Shown here piece by piece: positions 25,401-37,400 of a stretch of DNA of 64,000 nucleotides. Source of the DNA: Macrosoma leucophasiata (lineage: Eukaryota; Arthropoda; Insecta; Lepidoptera; Hedylidae); the NCBI GenBank assembly GCA_036365455.1, contig JAWQUS010000010.1, positions 14,764,501-14,828,500 on the forward strand, written 5' to 3'. The stretch's first letter is position 1. Each line of letters begins with the position of its first letter. The notes below the pieces were generated by a model, which did no database searches, was not told the origin of the DNA, and was given only the letters and a program-made list of their open reading frames with translations. The position numbers were made by a program, and so were the translations under genes.

Positions 25401-28400
25401 CTCCTATCATAATTGTATATCCTGAGATTTCGTGATAAGTGAGTGACCTTTCGCTTTTATATTATTATTATTATTTAAAGTACACATTCTTTTCCTTGCT
25501 TTAACAATGTTTTCTAAAATCAAATGTACGAGTATTTGCATCTCATTCAGAATTCATAAATCTTATCAACAACATATAATCTAAACCACTTTACTCGCTC
25601 GTGATAGCAATTATGTTGAACAGAATTCCAAGCAACCACATAGTTCCTATTGTGTGTCGGTAAATAAGTAACACAGTTAGAGTTATTCGTGAAACAAGCA
25701 ACCCTTTTGCATATTTTATTTAATACGAAACAAAGAAAGAAGTTGTAATATTCGAGGTTGAAGAAGGATGGGACACTATTCCTCAGAATTGTGTAGCTGC
25801 TGAAAAATAAACATGTTTGTTTGTGTAAAACTTGTTGCTACATATTTTTTTATGTACCTAACGGAAATGGCAAACAAGCATGCAGTTCACATTCATGTTA
25901 AGTGATGACTGCAGCCTAAAGACACCCACACAATGACCAGAGGTCAAAATGCAGATGCGCTGCCACTCCTGAGGCATTAGGTGTTATGCCTCTGTGCCGT
26001 AAAATACAGTATCGTAAAGAAGTCGATTTTACCCTTAATAATTTATTAATTAATTAAAAGCGACTTCTTTACGATATTCAATAAACTGCAAAGTCTATTA
26101 TATCGGTTGCCTAACTAGCATAGTTGGCAATAGATTGCTCTGCTGCTACCATAAAGCAATGCAATAAATGTGAAGGAAAGATATGACAAATCGGGCAGGA
26201 CTTCAGTAGCTCAATTGGAAGAGCGGCTGGACTAGATTCCCAGTAGGCCACGAGTTCGAGTCTCGCCTGTAGTCAAATTTTTCTTTCCATTTTTCTTTAA
26301 ATAAAATATATTTCACAAGCATGAGTTAATGCGAAATAATATAAAACAATTGAAAAGTTTATTGTCACTTATAAATATAAAAATGCAAAGAAGTACATTT
26401 TTATTATTGTTGGAGTAAAATGAAAAGACCAATAATATAAACGTAACCGGTGAATCTAAGGTGTTACCATGTATGCTTGTATGCATGCATTTGCCTTTCC
26501 CTACGGGGATTACACGTTAGAATAATATTTCGGTAACATTTTATCTTACTGCTAATATTCCCTAACTTTTGGCTCAGCGTTGGTCTGCTAACACTGAGTG
26601 ATAATTACATGTGACATGTAAGTAGCTTATCGACTAGAATTTGACCCATACATTCTGGCAGTTCTGACAAATTTTTAAATTGACAATCAAATTGGTACGT
26701 TCTAGAGCATTTGTAGGAAACTGGCCAACAATAGCTTGTAAGATACCAAGAAATTAAATCATATTTACAATACGAAATTGCCCCGTCACGAATTCATGTT
26801 CATATTAGCAGTAGGCCCATCATTGGACAGATAGGCCGAGCATATTGAATTAGAAACATTATAAACTGGTCATGATTCTGGGTCACTTCCAACTCGATCA
26901 CATTATCATAAATCGGTCGGAACCAAATTTTGGCCGACAGCCAGACTCTGCACGCTGACTCAATAAAATGATCGCCGACTATTGATATGACTTGAGGCGA
27001 ATACTTCCTTTTTTAGTTCATACTGAAATTAGGACGGCTAAATAGGTCAGGTCGGTGGATACAGTTTAACGCACTCAGCCATGACAATTTAATCTCCGTG
27101 TTGTAACCACGTGACGTGTGTTTTATTACGGGAGCTTCTAAATATATTTTGGTATAATTATTTCAACATGAATTCATAATGAATAAAAAAAAATCGTAAC
27201 TGCACGCCTGTAATCCTCGAAGGTGTTTATAAATTCAATAATACATGCAAACACCCACGCCGGTTACGTTTTGACCCATGTAACAGGTGGCGAGCCGTCA
27301 ATAACTCCAGTACCTTGGAGTTTGGTAATGTGCTCGTCTCCGAGCACATTACCAAATTCCAAGGTACTGGGAAACTTCACGAAAATGGAAAAATCCCAAT
27401 AGAACCAGAGATAAAGGATTTTACACCGTTATATCTAATATCCCTCGACCCGGGTATCGAACCCAGGGTAGTAGTAGTGGCCTGCTACCACTAGGCTACT
27501 AAGGCAGTTAACAGCCGTTCACAGTTAACGAGGCAGCGACGAAGCGACATATATTCAATGATGTCTCTGTGATGAATTCAGTTAAAACCGGAAGCCATCA
27601 CCGAATTGTTAAAGGCATACTGAATATAAATGTCAAGCTGGAAAGATCCCGGTCGATGAAGTCTACGCTCCAACTCGAACTGCATAATCGCTTGTTGATC
27701 ACAAAATGATATATATGTTTTAGTTCAAAACTCGCATAAAAATTACATTAAGTTTCTCGTATAATAGCGGTTACCCAAATAAATTATACTGTGAAACTTA
27801 AAACCTGTAAATTTCGAAACTTCTGTGTATATTTATAAAGAGCATATTCATTAAATGAATCTTTTAAATGAGTTTGTTTCAATTATACGCCAGCGTATGA
27901 ATAATTTAGTTTTCAAAAGAACCATCTCTTTAAATTTTTGAAAAGATAATTTTCGCTAGTCTTAAAAGAAAACGTTGCTTTATTTTCTCTGGAATATTAT
28001 TAAATAAACTAGCTGTGCCCGCGACTTCGTCTACGTGAGAAAAAATATGATTGTTCAGTATCTATCCGGACGTAGTCGTGGGCGCAGCTAGTATAAAAGT
28101 AGCGTAAGTTATTCCTTATTACATCAGCTATCTGCCAGTGAAAGTCCCGTCAAAATCGGAGACACTCAAATTCTTTTTATTTGTATGTAGGTATGTATTT
28201 ATGTATGGATGTATGGAGATAGAAGGTAGCCTAAGTTACTCCTTGTTACATCAGCTACCTACCCGTGGAAGTGCCGTCAAAGTCGGATACACTCCAATTC
28301 TACTTATTTGTATGTAGGTATGTATGTATGTATCGATGTATGGAGATAAAAGTAGACTAAGTTACTCCTTATCACATCAGCTATCTGCCAGTGAAAGTCC

Positions 28401-31400
28401 CGTCAAAATCGGTCAAGCAGATCAGTCCCGCCAAACAGACAGACAGACAGACAAAATTTGTAAAAAATGTTATTTTGGTATATGTACCGTGTATACATAC
28501 ATATGTGTTTAGTAAAAAGTGGTTATTTTTATATTACAAACAGACACTCCAGTTTTATTTATTTGTAGGTATATAGATTTATTATGGAAGCTACAATACA
28601 ACATAAGACCTAAAAATTCTGTGAAAATTTTAAGCGTCTACATTATAGCGGTAACAGAAATACATAATTTGTGAAAATGTTAGCTTTCTAGCTATCACTA
28701 TTTATGAGATACAGCCTGGTGACAGACAGACGGACGTACGGACAGACAGACAGACAGCGGAGGATTAGCTAACCGTAGGGTCCGTTTTTACCTATTAGGT
28801 ACGAAACTCCCTAAAGGATAGAACTAAGATACAGAATAGCTTAAAAATAATTGATACGATTCTTTAAATTGATATAACTTTTTTATTTCTGAACTGATTC
28901 ACATGAAACCAACACTAAATGTTAAGTGAAACTTACCACAATATATTAGTGAAAACAGCAAATCGAATAAGCCGTTGCAACAAACACACAGACAAACAGA
29001 CATTTTCCCGGGATAAAAAGTACCCAGTGTTGTGCGCCAAAGGTTAAAGTATAATCATACCAAGTTTCATTGTAATCGGACCGGTAGTTTTTATGTGATG
29101 TTTGAACAAACAGACAGACAGACAGACAAAAAATTTTCTAATCACATATTTGTGTTCGGTATCGATCTAATAACATCCCCTGGTATTTATTTTTTCAATA
29201 TTTTTAATGTACAGAATTTACACTTCTACAGATTTATTATAAGTATAGATAAAACAAGTAAAGGCTTATGTCACTTATACAATATTTAAACCACGACATT
29301 CAATACCAACTGATTTGAAATTGCTGATGTTTTAAATGTTTATTTTATTATAAGCCTAAAAAGCAAGTTAACGATTATCGATTAATGAAGTCGGGAACCA
29401 TCTTCATCATCATTTAAGTCTTTAAATACTTATAGGTTTCGTGTTTTAATACAAAACATTTTAGGTAGGTATGGAGGGAGATGAAATGCAGACTCTATTA
29501 TTTATTTAGACGACGACATATTAAGAGGAGTTAGTGTTCATTTCCACTGAGTAACACATAAATTTGAAATAATTACGTTGTTAAACCCCTGTATATGTAT
29601 ACTAGTAAAAGGAAAACATAATCATTAATTCTCTAGAACGTTTTATTATAGTTTGACGATCTTTAATATCACTATCATAAAGATGTTTTGTTGACCAAAA
29701 GAACTATTCTGGTTCCAACAACAACAATCCAAAACCAACAACAATCATGCTGGTAACTAAAGGAACCATCCTGGTTCTCCTTTGGTTAACTTCATGATTG
29801 TTGTTATATCTTATAATTTCTACCCTGTGTGTTAATTATTTATCATAATAAGTAATTCAATTAATTTATACTGATTCATATTTCTAAAGGTCGGTGGGTA
29901 ATTAATAACTAAGTGCTATTGAGATTTTTTCTATTTCAGAAGATTTATAAAGCCCTTCGGAATCATTTCGGCTAAGAAAAATTAATTATCTACGCTCATT
30001 CATAACCTATTATCGGGTATCATAACTATAAGGGACTCAATAAAAACGTAACTGACAAATCGTGGGTGCTTGCATGTAGGTATGCACGTATTTACCTCTG
30101 CCTACCTCTTCAAGGCATACAGCCATGAAGTTACATATTTGATATGTAATATTTACATAATAAAAAAGTATATAAGGCGTAAACCTGGTATATAAGGCGG
30201 TATACTGAAGCCTCGGACAATTATGTCACGCATATATAAATCTCTTGGAGCCTCTATTACTTCAATGTATATTGTCGTGACAGACAATATATTTTATGTG
30301 TCACTGAAATATTAATACTAACGAACTTAGGCTGTTTGTAAATAAAAAAATGAGGTACGATTCCGAACTTGACAGTACGCAGCAGTGTTGCTGCTGCGAT
30401 GCTGCCGCAGTACTACTGGTCTCCATATATTATCATATGAGTTTATGTGAGATTACATTCCAAGCTACGCGACACCGTAGCGGCAGCAATGCAATAGAAA
30501 ATAAACAAATATGGCGCTACGGCAGCACTGCTGCGGCTGCCGAGTTCGGAATCGTACTCGTACCTTAATACTCTTTCCTTTACAGAGAAATGCGCATCGC
30601 TTCTGCCGCTGCTTTGGCCGGTGGTACTGACAGACCTGAACGCTCTCTGACAGCTGCGTTCACTTTCCTTAATTTAGTGAGTGGTCCGAATGGAGGTAAC
30701 ATTTGGAGAGATGTTGGCCATGTACTTGGCCGCACTGTCAGGCTGCACACCATCGTTTGGCCAGGAGGTCGTCTCGTTGCACACGGTCAGGCAGCTGGTG
30801 CAAGAACTATTTTTCGAATAGTCACCGCTTTGGCACCACCATTCGTTATGGAAGGTGAACTTGACGAAGATGGCCAATGTCTCCGAGGATTAACTTGTCA
30901 TCGCCCACAAACGTCCGATAGAGATAATCTCACCCTCGCATTCAATGAACTGGAAAGAGAAAGTGATCAGGAAACTAATGAATTCTTTTTTCCGACATCA
31001 AAACCTACTATTTTTTCTTCGAGAATTCGAACACATTGTTGTTATGGATTAGCTATGGATTTATTAGAAAATATTGCTCAAGAGTTAGAATTTGATTTCC
31101 ACTTGTATATCGTTGAAGATGGGTTATACGGATCCAGAAAATATGTGAAAACTTTTAGAAAATACATGACAAATGAATACGATAATAGTTATGTTAATGA
31201 ATTTTGGTCGAAACATGAGAGCTATCTATCACAGTATCGCAATGGCTACGAAGGATTAGACGAGGACAAAGAAAAAGATACAACTTCGTATTCATTCGAT
31301 GACGATTCTCGTGAAGATCCTCAAAAATGGAACGGTATTATTGGAGATTTAGTTTCGGGAGCCGCGCATATGTCTTTTGCAGCTCTGAGTGTATCAAATG

Positions 31401-34400
31401 CTCGAGCTGAAGTAATTGATTTTAGTCAACCGTATTTTTTTAGTGGGATATCCATTTTGGCTGCCCCAAACCAAAGGCCGGACATACCCCTGTTAGCATT
31501 TCTATTACCGTTCTCACCGGAACTCTGGATTGCAATATTCACGTCACTGAACATAACTGCAATTGCTGTAGCAGTGTACGAATGGTTATCGCCATTCGGT
31601 TTAAATCCTTGGGGACGTCAAAGATCAAAGAATTTCAGTATGTCAAGTGCTCTGTGGGTTATGTGGGGTCTACTATGTGGGCATTTGGTAGCATTTAAGG
31701 CGCCCAAAAGTTGGCCTAACAAGTTCCTTATAAATGTTTGGGGTGGTTTTTCTGTGATATTTGTTGCCAGTTACACTGCCAATATAGCCGCCTTAATAGC
31801 AGGGTTATTTTTTCACAATGCCGTTGACGATTACCAAGGAAGGAGTAATGTGAGTATTGCTCTGCATAACATACTAATTATGTGCATTGAAAAAAAAATA
31901 TGTATTAATTGTAAGTTTAAATTTTAGTGGCTTTCTCTGCGAGTTGGAACAGCTAGATCTTCAGCGGCAGAATATTACGTTCAGCGAAATAATCTACATT
32001 TGGCGCAACAAATGCGAAGGTACGCACTTCAAGACATCGAGGAAGGAATTCAACGACTCAGGTCAGAATTATATAAAAACGTTTAAATTTTGTCTCCCAA
32101 ACATCTGAATGCAAATAGTTCGAGCTACAACTTGGGTAGTAGTTAATTAAAGAACGAATAAAATCGCTAAATACAAAGCTTCCACTAAGCGCATTACTTA
32201 TACTTTGCAAAGTATTTTCTTTGAAAGGTTTAATGCTTGTATTTTCCAACAATATATTTCGTTAGTTGAGGTATTCTTAACGCGAATACGTTACTTGGAT
32301 TCGTTCTAAAAACGCAGTAAAATTTATAGGCCAATAAAATTTTCAAGTCCAACGACTTGGAGGATTTATCTTGCCACAGATCCTATACGACCGCGATATA
32401 TTTCAAAGTTGTTCATATGTATAAAATATATTAAATGTTCTTAAGAAATAGACAGAGTTAACTCAAAACTAACGTACTAAAAATTATTCAAATTGTACTC
32501 GCTAGTCTGGCTACATTCTCAACTCTGAGCCAGTTTATGAAAAATATAAAATAAGAACATAATTCAACATTATATATCATAACCTTATGTACAACTATAA
32601 AGCACATATTATTATATTATGCATGTAAACATAAATATCCATATACAAATTAAAAACGAATGGCAATACATCTAGAGGCCAGGAAATATTACTTCCTTTG
32701 TGCAATCTTACTGCTTATTTACTCATCATAAACGCTGCTACAGACAAATCATAGATTTCCATGTTAAATATCTACATTTCGTTGAATAGCTATATTAAAA
32801 CTCTACGCAAGCGATGATAGTAACAGATATGCAATCTTTTAGAAATGGGAGCTTGGATTTATTGATAGCTGACACACCAGTTTTAGACTACTACCGAGCC
32901 ACTGACCACGGGTGTAAACTTCAGAGAGTCGGAGACCAATCTCTAGCTAAAGACACTTATGCTATTGGCATGGCAAAAGGATTTCCTTTGCAGGTAAACC
33001 AATTCCTTAAAACATAAATTTAGTCGTTCGACAATATTTTCCTGTCACTTTATTTTTTCTTACGTAAGCCAAGTACGCTAATGGACACACTAAGTAACGG
33101 CTCGATTTTAGGGAGACATATCTATATTTACATGAGGACGTAGATAGGAAGCTTGAGTGACAGCGAAACGACTTCGGATCTTAGCACCGAAAGATTGATG
33201 AATAACGCACACAGCCTTGCTAATGGCGTGATCGATAGTCTGGTGTCATGTAGCTTATACTTAGCCGATTGTACGTCATTTTATCTTGACACCGCTCAAT
33301 ACCTCAGAGGTTCACACAGACCAGTGACATAAATCAAGGGATCACAGCGAGTTTTTCATTGGGGTTTTGTTTCCAATCGTGACGCGGCACTTTCAGAAAT
33401 TTAATTTTTTCGACGCTTTGTTGAATACATTAATTGAACGCAGATGTGGCGTTATTGTTTTTTTTTGCGTTTTTAAACAAGGGACTGCCATTTATAAATA
33501 CGCTCTCATATTTTACATTGCCGACGTTTATTTGAAATGCTAATGCTAACGTTGACGGCGACTCTAAAATTGTCTACATTTTCCAGGACAGCATTTCAGC
33601 AGTTATAGCCAAATATTCTTCTAATGGATACATGGATATACTCACGGAAAAGTGGTACGGAGCGTTGCCTTGTTTCAAACTTAGTCCAGACTATGGAATT
33701 CAGCCAAAACCGCTCGGTAAGTATTATTTGTAGTTCAAGAGATTACTATTTTATTTTAACATTGATGAGGGCAGTTGGATTTATGGCGAAACGTACCTTC
33801 GTAAACATTTTACTGCGGCCTTGGTCTATCACAAGTGGTTATAAGTTTGATGTCACGGATCTTATGAATATTACTTACATCTACATAGTCAGCTGTTTCG
33901 TCTTCGCCGGAAATTTCATTAGAATTTATCGCCACCCCTGCGTTAATCCAACCCCTACGGAAGGAGTGGGGAAGGGAGAGGTATTACTACCAGCCGACCT
34001 AAAAGATTAAACATGGGATTTATCGCTGAAAAAATGAGATGGCACGTAAAGTGTGCTTACCTCTTATTTGGGATAAACTTGTGCGAGGGCGACAAGAAAA
34101 TTAAAAGTTAAACTGAACACCGAAATTGCGCTAGCGGTTATTATTACTTCATTTACATGTTTCGACTCGGTTTGCGTTTCATAATGTGGGGAACATTGTT
34201 GGCGAAGATAAACTTTTATATCAGAATGTTTGTGTGTTTCCTTTAAATTGGGTTTTAAAGGTCTTATGTAGACTTTGTAATTTAGGCACATATCAAAATA
34301 ATCTTTAAGAAAAATCTTTAATGAAGTAGGTATTCATATAAATATTTCGATAGATATTGAGACATTTTAAGAGACATAAAGATATTTATTTCTTTCTCTG

Positions 34401-37400
34401 GACACGGGCGATTTATAAATATTTTTGTCAATAAGTAGATGTAGGTAGGTACGCCAAATTTAAAGACAGGTACAATGTTTTTCCATCTCAAGAAGGAATT
34501 ATAGACGCATGGAAATGTTTTGCAATAATTCCTGAATATTACTGGATCTTAGTATAATATTAGGTATAGCTACGAATACGTAGGTATCTACTAGTTACAA
34601 AACTGCACCGCAATCGACCTACTAATAATGTTCGCTACAGCCGATTTCCAATTACGAGAAAACGTATTATAGTCCTTCAATTAGAGAGAAAGAAAGTTAT
34701 GTTAATTAAAGGTAGAACAGTTACACCTTGACACAGGTAAAATTACACTGTACTCAGAACAAATAGTAATATGTCATACTGAAGTGTTTTTCATTGTTTT
34801 ATATCCTTAGTCCATAGACAGAAAGGGGGCGACCATAAATTATGTGATGTGTTTTTTTTTTTAATTTCCTCCTCCCTGGTGAGATGTTGTGAGATTTTAT
34901 TCAACCCCCTCCCCCAATCTCACGTGAGATTTTTCAAATAGTGAGTATGTAAGCGCGTTAAATTTTTATTGAAAATGAAAAAAAAATATGTTTCGTACTT
35001 TTATTTGCAACTAGTTAAGACTAGTGATTAATATTGCTGATAGCTATATTAATTACTACAGTGATAAAAGTGTGTAAAGTATAAAACTTCAACAATAGAG
35101 TACTTAAATCGAAACTATTGCGATTAAAAAAATAATATCTACTCCAATTCAGCGCACGCGAAAATAGTACCTAAGAATTTTTTTCTGTATCACTCAGAAA
35201 AAAATTGCGTAATATTTGCTGTAACAATTACGTAAAAAAAAAACGAACCCTTGAAAAAGAATTATACCGATCATGTTAATAAGTATTAAAAAATTATCGA
35301 GTCCAAAACGATGAAAATTTTATCATGTTAATCAGTGCTTGAGTCTAGTATAAGATATAATCAATAAGCATCTCTACCGTTACATCACCCGTTCAGTTAA
35401 GTTTCACTTTCATATATCATGCAACTTTTAATTGTTGGTTCGTACACTGGTTATTGCATAAGTTTCGGAGGAAGATAACAGATTTTACATGCTGTGGAGA
35501 ACTACTCCTAGTGTTATTTATGCTAATTTGGAGATAGGTCATAATATTTACCTAGTGTAGTAAATCAGTTGTCCTATCCACATAACTTCAAAAGTATTCC
35601 TTGCACGAATTAGTGTATAAAAAATTTTGAAACTATCATCGTATTTAGGGAACGAATAATAGCAAATTTTTTGTCGCGTTATTGAGTTTAGTAGGTGGCG
35701 GCGGGACGTGACGACCCACTGCCTACGAGTGGAGGAGAATTATTTTGCTGGTGCAGTGAGTCAACCGAACAATAGCGGTCAAATCAATGCACTTGGGTGG
35801 TAGTAGAGCCCACGTTATTATATTTAGCACTAGCGTGGCTAGGTAGCAGGGTGCCCGCATGCCCAGCGCGGCGAAAGTGGCATATCCCCCATATAAAATA
35901 AAATTTAAAAAAATACCCTTACACTCACAGCCCCACAGTAGGTATTAACCTGTGTCGTGGGTGCCGTTGTACACATACACAAACACCCAGACCCGAAACA
36001 AATATCTGTAGGCCATACAAATATTTGTCCCAGTGCAGGGATCGAACCCGCGACCCTTCGAATCAAATGGTCATCTCACACCGCTGGACTAACCGGGTCG
36101 TCACATATGAGGCATATTTGGCTTAGGCTTTCATTTAAAATGATGGTGATGATGTAGTTTATGACTGTTCACCCCCATCATTTCGTGTTGTGTCAAATTC
36201 ACGCTGCTCTTGCCCAGTAATAAGGCACATCAATATACCTATTTATTCAAAACTTTTTCGTCACTGAGTGATCAAGTGATTGATTGAGTACAGACAACGC
36301 ACAGCCGAAACTACTGGTTGTAGAAAACTGAAATTTGCCATGTAGATTCCTTGGGGACTAGGCGAGCACAAAAAGAGCTTTCCTGAGATGAAAACTTGAA
36401 TTATGCGCTTACAAAGAACGCGAAATTGATGAAGGTAAATAATTTACCAAACTACCGTCACGCAAATGTTGTCTCAGTCTGCCAGAGACCACGAAAGCAC
36501 TCGAAAGGTCAGGTTGATTTGAAATAATAATTTAAGATTTTATATTTAGGTACTGGCTGAGTATCAGCGTCGGAACTGAATGTACGCTGTACGTATCATG
36601 ATTCGGGCTGATTTCTCGCGAACTCATCAATAAATATGTAATAAAACAATAATTATAAAGTTGTTAAATACAGAAGAAAATAATTAAGGGGCACCTTTAT
36701 TACTTTTGATACTTGCTGAGAAAAACTCGTGATGACCTTGATGAGAAAAGTTTGCAGAATTTAGTAACATTCCAATAAACCCGAGAAAAAGATAAACATG
36801 AACAAATAAGAATAACATGTATCAATGAGTGTTGTTCGCGATATTCTTAAATACCAAACAACGCTTTTATAAAACAATTCAATTCATGCATCAGTTACAA
36901 AGCTCGTTATACTAATAAAAAATTGCTCATAAAATGTACCTAATATCTGTCAAAATACTAAAATGCGAAGTCTATGTACGGCCAATTTAGCAATCGGTCG
37001 GTTGGACGTACAATAAATTGCCGACATTGTGGTCTACTCGATGAATTTCGATCGTCATTACACGATGGCTTCAAATTTGCTTCACATTGCTTTACTATGG
37101 ATTAGTGAAAATTTTATGTCACGAAAGTGTGAAATAAGTATATGTCTGTATTGATCATAATTATAGATCAGGGTTTTACAATCTTTTATCCTAACACAAT
37201 AAAAATACTTTAGTTGTCGGGCCATAAAAATGACCTACTAGAATTTTGAAAAATTAAATTGAAATGAAATGAAGAGATGAATGAGATTTAATTCCAAATT
37301 TTAAAGAGGATTAGGTCTCTCTTAGGTCTTAGGGTACTTTTGAAAATTCCATCGCCTATTTGAAACGTTTATCAGGGTGTAAGTCTTTGTTTTTTTTGTC

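Larger units (their letters stand above)
10744..30585 (+). other. 19.8-kb Nmdar2 intron
   Basis: Bounded by AAG/GTAAAG and TTTACAG. It contains the LINE fragments, SINEs, Helitron and foldbacks listed separately. In the stretches 10750-12400, 12510-13190, 13490-14040, 15520-16230, 17790-19640, 22250-23220 and 25030-25850 I see no coding exon and only AT-rich DNA with short repeat scraps. Confidence 0.7.
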
